A stretch of DNA of 64,000 nucleotides, from assembly GCA_948146395.1 (NCBI GenBank), contig OX411543.1:58147689-58211688 (forward strand), read 5' to 3'. Made by a program: the position numbers and the translations under genes. Below the pieces are notes generated by a model. That model saw only the letters and a program-made list of their open reading frames with translations. It was not told the DNA's origin and did no database searches. Each line of letters starts with the position of its first letter. Positions within the stretch are counted from its first letter, which is position 1. Origin of the DNA: Fragum whitleyi (lineage: Eukaryota; Mollusca; Bivalvia; Cardiida; Cardiidae). Shown here in pieces: positions 37,101 to 49,148 of this stretch.

Positions 37101-38560
37101 TAAAAAATTCCATATTTGAAAACTGCTGCATTCAATTCATTTATGTATTTATTATTGTACAAGTCTGATAAGAGTTGCTCTAAAATATCCAAATTTTATC
37201 TTTGTAAAAAAAACACTATAGGCTACTTTTGCAAGCGGTCACAAAAGGTATATTTCTGCCATGTTTGGTTGAAATTGGCTGAACAGTTTCACAATGAGAG
37301 ACGGTGAAGAAAATGATGTACAGACAAATAAATGGTTAGATTAGAAGTACTGACTGACACACAACAGACACAATTGAGGCCCTGACAATAGCCCTGATAG
37401 CCAACAGTCTGTGCAATAAAAACATAGGTCTGCTGAATTTAACTTTTGTTTCATACAATTCGCTTATTTTATGGATATAAATACTAGTGCGACTCAAGCT
37501 TTCACCAAAATAAACAAATAAATAGTCAGGCAGTATAGGCTAAGATCAGACTGCATCTCTATGCAGTTTGATCTTAGTCTTTTCTGTCTGCCAAAGCTTA
37601 ATTGTGTATAACAGTAATATGTTGTGAACATCATAATATGAAATGGAATACAGAAAATACAATTAACACACAACAAAACTTTAAACTGATTCATTTCCAG
37701 AACTATTTAGGACAAGGGAAATGCATTAAAAAAATTACTCTCCTAAGGAAATTAAATGCTGTGAATTAAAAACAAAAAAAAGCTGTAGCAGTCTACATGG
37801 CACAGTTACTGGTTAAACTTTTTTGTCCAAGGGAGGTAACACAAACAATGATATGCTATACAGTAGGAAGAGTGATTATTCTTTTCTACAGTAAGCTGTT
37901 AGAAATTTTGCCATAGAAGAGGGAATTGCAGTTGGCACACAAGCAGTAACATGAATTTGGTGTTATAGTACAATGACTACATTTTCGTAAAGCAGACCCA
38001 CTTGTCTTGAGTAAGACATAGTTTTGATTTTTGCAGATTAGCACAAATAAAATTAGTAATGTAAATACAGGTCCGTATTATGTAAAATTCAATTTGTTTG
38101 AATTGGCTGAAAACAAATGCTGAAACCTTATAGTGATTAATGCTGAAACCTGATAATCTGATGCTCTTCATGTTGAAAAACTACATCTTTTGATGCTCTT
38201 CATGTTGAAAACTACCACATCTTTTCAAGTTAACAAAACTACGTCAAACTTTCTGCATATCAGTAATTTCTAAATAAATCATTCTGTTTTAGATTTTGTA
38301 ACCCAATGAAAAAGAACAGGGATATTGTTTGTGGTTTCCTTCCACCCATCTGTTTATTTTTCTGTCCATATGTGTTTTTCGTCTAAAGCTAATTTAGCTA
38401 CTACATAAATATTGGAATTCCAAAAAAATAGTAGCAATAATTACTGTCCTCTATCAAATGTTGATTCGAAATGAAATATTGGATAACCTATAAGGTCATG
38501 AGTGCATGTAACTTGCCCAGTTTCAAGCATTTCTTTTACATTTCTGGATGTACATGTATT
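37101..38560. other. No gene; palindrome and short duplications
   Basis: 37531-37580 carries an M1-type palindrome (aagatcagactgcatctcta). 38120-38215 has two short direct duplications (atgctgaaacct; gatgctcttcatgttgaaaa). Confidence 0.5.
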
Positions 38561-38810
38561 TTAACCCTTATCATGCTAAATAAAATTCTTTGCAAAATAA
38601 TTGTAAAATAAAAGTACTAAAAGCACTGGAAGTTACCAAATGTGAGTGAGTATTGATTTTGAAAATACATTGTTTAACACCTTTCTGGTTTAAAAATGAA
38701 ATTCAGGTGGTATGAACTATGATCAGACTGCACATATATGTGCAGGCTGATCTTTGTCTATACCTCCTGTTAAAGCAGGAATATTCTGGGTTCAGCATGA
38801 CAAGGGTTAA
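38561..38810. mobile_element. M1 MITE
   Basis: ttaacccttatcatgctaaa to ttcagcatgacaagggttaa, 250 bp, palindrome tgatcagactgcacatatat at the centre. Confidence 0.88.
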
Positions 38811-39331
38811 GATAAATTTAACACAACTGTTACTGTTTTCTGTCCAATCTGCAGATGTACGTCATGATATTTATGGTACTGAAATTCAAGCGCTCTTCCC
38901 TGCAAATGCTGTTTAAGGGAACAGATCTTATTTGGACAAAATAACTTGTTGCCCAAAATTCGGTCTTGATAATTAGTTTATTATTTTTTATATATTACAG
39001 GAATTACCTGTAAATATGTGTAATTGGTTAAAATAACAACTTAAGGCAACATGCTTAATGGATGTACATCCATCAGTTAAGGTCAAAATAAGGGCAGACA
39101 TGTTGAATACTATTAATACCCTCAACAACAAAACTTAGATGCAGATTCTTTTACATAGTGTGAGGATAAAAGTTACCGTTGGGATAAAAGTGTCCTAACA
39201 CTGGTTGTTTGATAACACTGTTGACCAACAAAACATCTTGACTGCAGCTTGGATACTCCTAAGTTACAGTTTGTTCAAAGTAGCATACAATTATAGAAGG
39301 TTGTTATTGATTCAAAATACATTTAATTTTT

Positions 39332-40310
39332 AGCTCCACTGGCCAAAGGCCACTGGGGCTATTGTTATGGCGTTGTGTCCGTCGTGCGACCGTCCGTCCG
39401 TCCGTTCATCCTGTCGTAAACTTTTTCTTTGAAAATTTTCTCCTCAGAAATTACTGGATGAATTTCAACCAAACTTCACAGGAATGATCCTTCGGTGACC
39501 TTCTTTCAAAGTTGTTCAAGAAATCTTGATCCAATTAAAAACATGGATTTAATGGGCATGGCTAATTTCCAAATATGGTAAGAAGTGAGTTTTCTCAGAT
39601 TCTAATCGATGGATACCAATTAAATTTTACATGAATGACCCTTGGATGACCCTTTATCAGTCTACATTTCTCTATATGTTATATAGTGGAAACTTTGAAA
39701 TTCATTTTCTCAAAATGTAATCAATGGATATCAACCAAATTTTACTTGAATGATCCTTGAGAGACCCTTTATCAGTCAACCAAAAATTATTGTGATCAGA
39801 TGAAAAAAATGTATTTTACAGGCGGAGGTCATTTCTCTATAAGTTATATAGATGAAACTTTGAAAATCATTTTCTCATAATGTAATTGATGAATATCAAC
39901 CAAATTTCACTGGAATGATCATTGAGTGACCCTTTGTCATTGTACCAAAAAATTTTGTGATCAGTGGAAAAAATATATTTTATGGGCAGAGGTCATTTCT
40001 CTATATGTTATATAGTGAAAATTTTGAAAATCATTTTCTCAGTATATTACTGATGGATATCAATCAAACATAATTGGTAAGAGCCTTTGGTGACTCATTA
40101 TCATGCAGCCAAATATTATTGTGATTGGATGAAAAATAGGTCTTTAATGGGCGGAGGTCATTCCACTATATGTTATATAGTGGAAATTTTGAAAATCATT
40201 TTCAACATTGGTAGAACCTAAAATAGCGAAAAATCTAGTCAAAACTTTTATTTGCTATTACAAGAATTTCAAGCCTGTGGAGCAACTCAAGCCATTCATG
40301 GCTTTCTAGT
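39332..40310 (+). mobile_element. Hairpin/tandem-repeat element, family H3 (Helitron-type end)
   Basis: The 5' hairpin agctccactggcc-aaa-ggccactggggct is followed by a cgtccgtccgtccg tract, then ~160-bp repeats (gtcatttctctatatgttat). The 3' end has gtggagc, the inverted 5' end, then hairpin agccattcatggct and ctagt. CTAG after a terminal hairpin is the classical Helitron 3' signature. Second copy at 60438-61462. Confidence 0.78.
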
Positions 40311-40950
40311 TAAATACGGCGTTTATAGATTAAGTTTTGAGTAGACATGTAAGTTAAGTGTATTTCAACTGAGTACACACAATATAGTGTTTTATTTCGA
40401 AATAGTGTTTTCAAATTTTCTTTTCTTTTTTTAAGAGGTTAAGATCAAAGTCTAATTGAAAATTAATTTGTTATCTATTTGATATTCAATGAAAATTTTA
40501 TGATACAATCCAATCAAATTGATTTGATAACCTCTGACATTTACCTGCTTTCATGTAGAAAATAAAGCTAATCAAGTTGAAGATGACTCAAGGTTTCAAT
40601 TGGGTGGGCAGAAAATGTCATCCCATTTAATTGCCAATGACTATGTGTGTCTGCATAAATTGATTGGGATGCATTAAGATGAAAGGATTAATTTCTTTCC
40701 TGTTTATCCTATTTCTTCAGTAAAATCTTTATTTCCTTGATTTGTGATAATCATGTATCATATTCAACTCTGCACAAATTTAATACTATGCAAGCGTCCT
40801 TGGTACAAAGCAGATGCAAAGCGTCATTTCAGCATATGTAAAGATATTTACATCTTCAATGCATCCATAAGTGAGATGGGACTGGGCCTCAATAACACCC
40901 ATGATTTTCTGAAGAAAAATATCAATGAAATTTATATCTTTGCTTTTATT

Positions 40951-42599
40951 AGCTCACCTGAGCACATCGTGCTCAAGGTGAGCTTTTGTGATCATTGAAT
41001 GTCCGTCATCCGTCGTGCGTCGTCTGTCGTCCGGCGTCAACAATCTTTGTGTTTACACTCTAGAGGCCACAAATATTATACAATCCTAATGAAACTTTGT
41101 CAGATTGTTGGCCAGGTCACAAGGATGAACCCTATTGAAAATGGTAAGGATCCATGCCATATCAAGGGAAAAGGGGCCTTAAAGACAATTTTATTGTTTA
41201 CACTCATCAGGCCACAAATATGGCCCAATCTTCATGAAACTTGGTCAGAATGTTGGCCAGGTCACAAGGATGAACCCTATTGAAAATGGGGAGGATCCAT
41301 GCCATATCAAGGGAAAAGGGGCCTTGATGACGAATTTTCTTGTTTACACTCTAGAGGCCACAAATATTATACAATCCTAATGAAATTTGGTCAGAATGTT
41401 GGCCAGGTCACAAGGATGAACCCTATTGAAAATGGTAAGGATCCATGCCATATCAAGGGAAAAGGGGCCTTAAAGACAATTATATTGTTTACACTCTACA
41501 GGCCACAAATATGGCCCAATCTTCATGAAACTTGGTCAGATTGTTTGCCAGGTCACAAGGATAAACTTTATTGAAAATGGTAAGGATCCATGCCATATCA
41601 AGGGAAAAGGGGCCTTAAAGACAATTTTCTTGTTTACACTCTACAGGCCACAAATATGGCCCAATCTTCATGAAACTTGGTTAGAATGTTGACCAGGTCA
41701 CAAGGATGAACCCTATTGAAAATGGGGAGGATCCATGCCATATCAAGGGAAAAGGGGCCTTAAAGATAATTTTCTTGTTTACACTGTAGAGGCCACAAAT
41801 ATGGCCCAATCTTCATGAAACTTGGTTAGATTGTTGGCCAGGTCACAAGGATGAACCCTTTTGAAAATGGTAAGGATCCATGCCATATTAAGGGAAAAGG
41901 GGCCTTAAAGACAATTTTCTTGTTGACACTCTAGAGGCCACAAATTTGGCCCAATCTTCATGAAACTTGGTCAGAATGTTGGCCAGGTCATAAGGATGAA
42001 CCCTATTGAAAATAGGAAGGATCTATGCCATATCACAGGAAAAGGGTCTTAATGACAAATTTTTTGTTTACATTCTAGAGGGCACAAATATGGCTCAATA
42101 TTCATGAAACTTAGTCAGAATGTTGGCTAGGTCACAAGGATGAACCCGATTGAAAATGGGAAGGATCCATGCCATATCAAGGGAAAAGGGGCCTTAAAGA
42201 CAATTTTCTTGTTTACACTCTAGAGGCCACAAATATGGCCCAATCTCGAAGGAACTTGATCAGACTGTTGGCCAGGTCTCAAGGATGAACCCTTTTGAAA
42301 ATGGGGAGGACACATGACATATCATGGGAATAGGGGCCTGACAATTTATGTTTACACTCTAGTCTCTAGAGGCCACAAATTTTGTTCAATAGTCATGATA
42401 CTTGGGCAGAATGTTGGCCAGGTCTCATGAAACTGGTTTAGAAAAGGCTAGAAACTTATGCAGGGATCATAGGAGTAGAATAATGTCTTTCTTTAAATAA
42501 TCTAATGAACTTTTTATGATCTTTAAAGCAATTAATTTTGCTAAGGGAGGACTCAAATAGATGAAGGTGAGCGATATAGGACCATCTTGGTCCTCTTGT
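40951..42599 (+). mobile_element. H1 element with ~145-bp tandem repeats
   Basis: The 5' hairpin agctcacctgagcac/gtgctcaaggtgagct is followed by a gtccgtcatccgtcgtgcgtc tract. About ten repeats each start near tttacactctagaggccaca at 145-bp spacing. The 3' end is aaggtgagcg, hairpin aggaccatcttggtcct, cttgt. Confidence 0.85.
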
Positions 42600-43041
42600 T
42601 TGAGATATATTTCTTCATAACAATCAATTTCATGACCAAACTCTGGGCTTTTGTTTATTTCTTCTTCAATTTATCATATGGGTAACTAAAGGTTTGTAAC
42701 TATAGGTAGCTTTAACACAGCCTTACTTGGATCTCCTCTGTTTCCTAGTGCAGAATTGCACTGTACTTTTATAAGGCATTTTATGCCCTGGAGAACACTG
42801 CTTGAAGGATTATTGCAAGATCATGAACTTCACACTTTTAGCTGCAAAAATTTGGACTATTTTTGACTGAAGATGTTTTTTACCCTTTTATCCTTTCCTA
42901 GATTTTAACTCTTAATGTGCTATTCAGAACAATTTTCTGTTGTAACAGCTTAAAATTGGCAGGCACTTTAGACCCCAATCAGCCTGAACAGACATGTAGA
43001 CTGTTCTTATCCTACACTCTCAACTTTCTACTTATATTTTT

Positions 43042-44511
43042 AGCTCACCTGAGCACGAAGTGCTCAAGGTGAGCTTTTGGGGTTACTTGATGTCCGTCGT
43101 CCGTCGTCCGTCGTGCGTTGTGCGTCGTGCGTCGTGCGTCGTCAACATTTACCGTGTGGACACTCTAGAGGCCATATTTTTAGCCCAATCAACCTGAAAA
43201 TTGGTCAGAATGATCATCTTGATAAAATCTTGGACAAGTTCGAAATTGGGTCAAGTGGGGTCAAAAACTAGGTCACAGGGTCAAATCTTAGAAAAACCTT
43301 GTGGACACTATAGAGGCCATATTTTTGGCCCAATCAACCTGAAAATTGGTCAGAATGATTATCTTGATGAAATCTCAGACAAGTTCGAAATTGGGTCAAG
43401 TGGGGTCAAAAACTAGGTCATGGGGTCAAATCTTAGAAAAATCTTGTGGACACTCTAGAGGCCATATTTTTAGCCCAATCAACCTGAAAATTGGTCAGAA
43501 TCATTATCTTCATGAATTCTCGGAAAAGTTCAAAATTGGGTCAAGTGGGGTCAAAAACTAGGTCACGGGGTCAAATCTTAGAAAAATCTTGTGGACACTC
43601 TAGAGGCCATATTTTTAGCCCAATCAACCTGAAAATTGGTCAGAATCATTATCTTCATGAATTCTCGGACAAGTTCGAAATTGGGTCAACTGGGGTCAAA
43701 AACTAGGTCACGGGGTCAAATCTTAGAAAAACCTTGTGGACACTCTAGAGGCCATATTTTTAGCCCAATCAACCTGAAAATTGGTCAGAATGATTATCTT
43801 GATGAAATCTCGGACAAGTTCGAAATTGGGTCAAGTGGGGTCAAAAACTAGGTCACAGGGTCAAATCTTAGAAAAACCTTGTGGACACTCTAGAGGCCAT
43901 ATTTTTAGCCCAATCAACCTGAAAATTGGTCAGAATGATTATCTTGATGAAATCTCGGTCAAGTTCGAAATTGGGTCAAGTGGGGTCAAAAACTAGGTCA
44001 CGGGGTCAAATCTTAGAAAAACCTTGTGGACAGTCTAGAGGCCATATTTTTAGCCCAATCAACCTGAAAATTGGTCAGAATGATTATCTTGATGAAATCT
44101 CGGTCAAGTTCGAAATTGGGTCAAGTGGGGCCAAAAACTAGGTCACGGGGTCAAATCTTAGAAAAACCTTGTGGACACTCTAGAGGCCATATTTTTAGCC
44201 CAATCAACCTGAAAATTGGTCAGAATGATTATCTTGATGATATCTCGGACAAGTTCGGAATTGGGTCAAGTGGGGTCAAAAACTAGGTCACACGATCAAA
44301 TCTTAGAAAAACCTTGTGGACACTCTAGAAGCCGTATTCTTTGCCCAATCAACCTGAAAATTGGTCAAAATTATTATCTTGATGAAATCTCGGACAAGTT
44401 TGGAATTGGGTCAAGTGGGGTCAAAAACTAGGTCACGGGGTCAAATCTTAGAAAAACTTTTTAAGATTGTTAATTCAGGTGAGCGATTAAGGGCCACTAT
44501 GGCCCTCTTGT
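43042..44511 (+). mobile_element. H1 element with nine 145-bp tandem repeats
   Basis: The 5' hairpin agctcacctgagcacgaagt with gctcaaggtgagc leads into a (cgtc/cgtg)n tract. Nine highly similar 145-bp units (ggccatatttttagcccaat...) fill 43155-44460. The 3' end is tcaggtgagc, then hairpin agggccactatggccct and cttgt. Because 145 is not a multiple of 3, the same 71-codon frame reappears in shifting frames; these frames are not genes. Confidence 0.88.
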
Positions 44512-44516
44512 TATGT

Positions 44517-44761
44517 TTAACCCTTGTCATGCTGTACCCAGAATATTCCTGCTTTGGAAGGAAGTATAGACAAAGATCAGTCTGCACATATGTGCAGCCT
44601 GATCTTAGTCTTTACCCCCTGATTTTAAGGTAAGAAAAGTTTCAAGAGTGTAATTTCAAAATAAGTAAAAGTGGCTTGCAATAAGTTTCTGGTACTTTCA
44701 GTACTTTGATTATAATGCAATTTTGCCAAGGTTTTTATTCAACATGACAATTAAGGGTTAA
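44517..44761. mobile_element. M1 MITE, 5 bp after an H1 element
   Basis: ttaacccttgtcatgctgta to a decayed aacatgacaattaagggtta. Palindrome aagatcagtctgcacatatg. Confidence 0.82.
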
Positions 44762-46040
44762 AAGTGGTTGAAATATGTTTCAAAAATCAGCATTTGAAAT
44801 TGAACAGGATCTTCTGTCCTATAAAAGATATTGGTATTTCTTAAAGATATGGGTATTAACTTAATTAAGTCCTGCTTCTGACTTAAATCATAAGCAGCAG
44901 ATGAAATCTCATAATAATTATGAAATGAATTCATTTTGCGTTGTGTTATGAGCTGGTTGTGTAGACTAAGATCAGTCTGCATGTTTGTGCAGGTTGATCT
45001 TAATCTATACTGATGCCTATCTTTGTGTAAAGTTGAAACTTATGAAACTATAAAGGTTAAGGCAGCCAGGCAGGTTTCAGTGATACCTATGAGAATTTCA
45101 AATTTCTCAAGAACTTTGTTCATGTAGCGTCACAAATTGAATTAAAAATTGAATTAGCCTGTTAAATAAAGATTTAGATAAGAGCAGCTAAACTTAAACC
45201 AATTGTAATAATGATCTTCTGACTTAGCATTTTTTCTCTCTTTGATCTTTTTTGTGAATGAAAATTCTAGTGACCCAATTTCTTAAAATTCTTCTCTCTT
45301 TTTTTTCCACAGTTATGTGATTTTCCAGAGCAACAGTACATCAATGGCTCAGCGTAAAACAGTTGTAACTGCCTTTATGTTTATAGGCAGTTAAAACTGT
45401 TTCAGGCTAAGCCATCGCCATGCAGTGTATCTTCCAATTATGAAATACTAAAACACAATAAAGTTTTTAGAATGAGCATATTTAGAGCTAAGACTCAAAT
45501 TAGTTTGTCTGAAGGTTTTAGAAATAAAAGAAGGACATGGATAGAAAAAAGCTTTTTAATACACTGCTGACAGTGGCCATATATAGAGGATAACCATTTG
45601 TTTCAATGTAAGATCAATTTGTATTTCATTGAGTGAAAAACAAAAGTGATGGAGCCACAAATGAATATATAGCTTTTGTTGTTCACAAAATGAAATATTT
45701 ATCGATCGTATACAAAAAACAAACAATTGTTTTATTTCTTGTATGCAATAATGTGACAAAATATGATTTTTTTTAGACAATTCATTTCGCACATGATTGC
45801 TATGTAATGTTCATAGTGATGTCACTTATTTTGGCTGCCGCCTGCTTAGATGATGTCAGATAGGGTGAAATGAATGAAAGCAGGGTATAAGTTTTGGATA
45901 ATTTCACTTGTTACGCAGTGAGTTTATTAAAATGATAAAATACCATTATTCCTCATAAGCATTCGAGAAATTTTGTTCTGTTTATAAGTCTGTACATCAG
46001 TATATCCATCAGTATTGTCCACATTTTATGGGCTCAGCAC
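44762..46040. other. No gene; palindrome and M3 hairpin
   Basis: 44965-45005 is an M1-type palindrome (aagatcagtctgcatgtttg). 45342-45417 is an M3 hairpin. Otherwise AT-rich. Confidence 0.5.
45342..45417. repeat. M3 foldback
   Basis: tggctcagcgtaaaacagtt and its near complement ending ggctaagcca pair over about 30 bp, with loop tttatgttta. Confidence 0.82.
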
Positions 46041-46041
46041 C

Positions 46042-46317
46042 TCCACCGTCATAGCCCAGTTTTTAGCCCTTCAGACTGTCAATCTAGAGGTCATGGGTTC
46101 GATCCCAGACGGCAGCACTCGTTCTGACCAACTATATGTCTCCCACTAATGACTGGATAATTTTAGACTTCAGCAGGATAGCAGCTTGAGGCTAGGAAAG
46201 GATGTTATTTTGGTACTGGAGTGAGAAATATCAGGAATCCATTGTTAGGTACTCCAGCCAATGAGGTATACCTGAAAGATTGTTGAAAGCGACATAAAAC
46301 CCCATTTAAACAAACAA
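46042..46317 (+). repeat. SINE-B copy, diverged head
   Basis: ccgtcatagcccagttttta with box B gggttcgatccc, the full body and an aaaccccatttaaacaaac tail. Confidence 0.82.
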
Positions 46318-46330
46318 TTCAAACCTTTCT

Positions 46331-46577
46331 TTAACCCTTGTATTACTGAACTCACAATATTCCTGCTTTGGTAGGAGGTATAAACAAAGATCAGGCTGCA
46401 CATATGTGCCGTCTAATCTTGGTATATACCACCTTTTTTCCTTTTCAAGTAAACAAAAGTTCAAAAATTGTAATTTCAAAAGAAATACTGACTCACATTT
46501 AGGGCATTCAGGGCATTTGGCACTTTGCTTTTAAATGCAGTTTTGCCAAGGATTTTATTCAGCATGTCTTAGGTTAA
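46331..46577. mobile_element. M1 MITE
   Basis: ttaacccttgtattactgaa to cagcatgtcttaggttaa; palindrome aagatcaggctgcacatatg. Confidence 0.82.
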
Positions 46578-47047
46578 GAGGTGAAGAGAAAATAGATATA
46601 CATGTATTAAACAAAAAAAATATCACACTGTGAGAATTAATGCAGAATGGTTACATACATGACTATTATTTGAGTTTTAGCTTCATTACTCCATGAAATC
46701 AACAATACTGTCTTCACATTATTTAATTTAATTTCATGAAGCAAAAGTGTAAAGATTTATCCATAATGAAACAGATTCCCAAAGGACCTTTACTTTTATG
46801 TGGAAGTTTACAAAATAGCTGTGTACTCAATGTTCTTTTCATTAATAGTAAAAAAACTAGTTTTCTAAGCCTATCAGAATCCATGAATCTAGTACTCTGG
46901 ATATGCCATGGTAAATACACCTATTGTTCAAAGAAAGGTACAGATCAGACAGCTTGATAAGCTCAGTCAATAGAGCACCAGAATTTTGAAGGCTGATTGC
47001 AATTAGGTTTGATTCCCAGGCTGGCACACTTTTGTATGAGATGTTAA

Positions 47048-48944
47048 GGTATTCCTAGTGTGAAGCAAGGGTAAAAAGAATGTAAAAATGATACTAAAAA
47101 CGAATATTACATGTTATTCCCCTTTTATGTCTGAAATTTTAAATGACTTTCACCGTCCCGTTTAGAAAATATTTAAAAAAGTCCGTTTTCTTGAGTGCAT
47201 GGGTGGGGAAATCGACCACAAGACTGGAAGGGGTCTATCTGAAAATGATGATTGTGCAATTAACTGCGTATAATCATGCGAAATATTTCGTGTAATATAT
47301 TTGGTAGAAATGTTGTAAATTACAAAAAGTTTGTTTTGAACAAATGATTTTAATCAAATAATGCATAGTTAGCCAATATTTCAAGTCGGAAACAAAATAA
47401 GGCGCCATTTTGTAATGTATTTTTGCTACAGTGACTATCAAAGAAATTCCTCTTTTTGAAAAAGTATTGATGGGGCATCTCAAATGCCTTTTTCAAAAAT
47501 TACCAAAATACTTCGGAAATTCAGGCTAAAAGTATGAAAAAAATTCACCGTGGAAAAATAGAGAAAATGGACCAAGAGTTATGCGCCCTTGAAATAAATA
47601 AACCTAATTTTTTACCATAATTATGTATTTAACCCTTGTCATGCTGAACCCGGAATATTCCTTCTTTGGCAGGAGCTATAGACAAACATCAGCCTGCACA
47701 TATGTGCAGTCTGATATTAGTCTACACCACCTGTTTCTAACTTTCAAACCAGAATTGTCAAAATATTTAGTTTTTAAAATGAAAATTAACCTTCAGTTTG
47801 TACTTTCAGTGCTTTTTGCCCTTTGATTTTGATGAAAATTTTCAGCCAAAATTTATTCAGCATGACAAGGGTTAAGCTCTCTAATCGCGCTCGAGTTTTT
47901 AACAAAATTTCTAAGTAAAATAAATTTGTTAATGCCATTAATTATTTTATAAAATTGCTGAAAAATGTCACTGTTCTTATAATATTACTCACATTTAATT
48001 AAATTCTTAATCTCAAGTGTCTGAACTACAAAGTGTGTCCATTTGTCTTTGAAATAATTGCACGAAACTATTGAAAAAAGGGGTGTTTTCCCGTAGCAAA
48101 AAGTAAGATTTCTCTTTAAAGAAAAAGGCTTTTGCTATTGTAAAGGAAGGATTATTTTCGGCTTGGATTTTGCTTTCATTATTCTCTCATTCATTGGAGT
48201 ATGAAAGGTAACTCTCCTTAAGTATGAAATGGATCGTTGAACTGTGTATGATACTCTTTCAAAAACTGGAATATTTTGCAAATATACATTGTCGGTCCCT
48301 TTTTAGCATGCCAGATGTCTACATCTAGACAAATATTTTGTTCGTTTCATGTAACCATACTTTATTTGGGCCTAATTAAAATGTTTCTGTTGGTATAAAC
48401 GTTTGACTGATTAAAAAATGATTGAAAAAGGACATAATATGTACAAATTATAAATAAAGGCATCTTCCATGATAATTTGGGTTGCTCTTTTTATGGTTGG
48501 AATGTATGAATTGAAAAATTCGTGTAAATGCCTTTAGTAAAAGCAGAGAGAATTTGTTTCCGGTATAAGCGTAAGAGTTTTTGTTCTCTAATTTTTCTGG
48601 GAAATCGGCTTCCCGGGTGTGACTTCCGGCAGTCCTTTGGTCGGTACGCTTAAAGAAAGACAATTTCCTACAAATTATTTTGATTGGTCGAGGTATTTTT
48701 TTTACAGATTAAAATGAGATGGTAACAGGACTGAAAACTCAATCAAAACAATAAAAGAATCATAAAATTTATATTTTGGTAGATTTTATCAAATTTCCAC
48801 TGAGTTTATGTAACTGTACGTCTTTTTTAGCGGGCACGTCGATGATTATGACGTCATCTAACTTACGTGCAAAACGACGCGCTTTGATTGTCGGAAATAG
48901 CCGAAATTAACCGATTTAATTCTGATCTTCACACTAGGAATACC
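47048..48944. mobile_element. TTAA-target DNA transposon (piggyBac-like target), non-autonomous
   Basis: Perfect 18-bp terminal inverted repeats ggtattcctagtgtgaag (47048-47065; complement 48927-48944), flanked by TTAA (47044-47047, 48945-48948). The uninterrupted SINE at 384-681 has a single gttaaac at this site, confirming the 4-bp duplication. TTAA duplication is typical of piggyBac, but the TIR start is not the usual CCC, so the superfamily is open. No transposase is recognised. It contains an M1 element. Confidence 0.88.
47629..47875. mobile_element. M1 MITE nested in the TTAA transposon
   Basis: Both ends intact (ttaacccttgtcatgctgaa; tcagcatgacaagggttaa), 247 bp, palindrome acatcagcctgcacatatgt. 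Confidence 0.9.
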
Positions 48945-49148
48945 TTAAACGGAGGTCCTGTGAGACAGTGCATTGCACACAGCATGTTAAAGAAACATGG
49001 CGAATCTCAGCAGTAGTTTCGTTGTGTATCAATGCACTATCCAACGTAGCAACTTACTGTCTTCTTGGGGGCGTCGCTCATAATAAGCACTTATGCTACA
49101 GTAGCAATGATGAATCTGAAAGAAACACACAGAAGGTACAGATCAGAC

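Larger units (their letters stand above)
46951..49132 (+). repeat. SINE-A split by a 1.9-kb insertion, 16-bp outer TSD
   Basis: The tRNA-like head and start of body are at 46951-47047; the rest of the body is at 48949-49132. Outer flanks aaggtacagatcagac (46935-46950, 49133-49148) are a perfect 16-bp TSD, so both halves are one insertion of ~281 bp. The interruption is the TTAA element at 47048-48944. Confidence 0.92.

Noticed and set aside
41041..42370. CRISPR-like array or centromeric satellite
   Set aside because: Units are adjacent with no spacers, and the array is confined within an element with defined ends, only about ten units long.
43077..44633. Nine near-identical 71-codon ORFs (MVRMIILMKSRTSSKLG...)
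   Set aside because: They track a 145-bp satellite unit inside an H1 element; the frame is set by the repeat, not by coding constraint, and no domain is visible.
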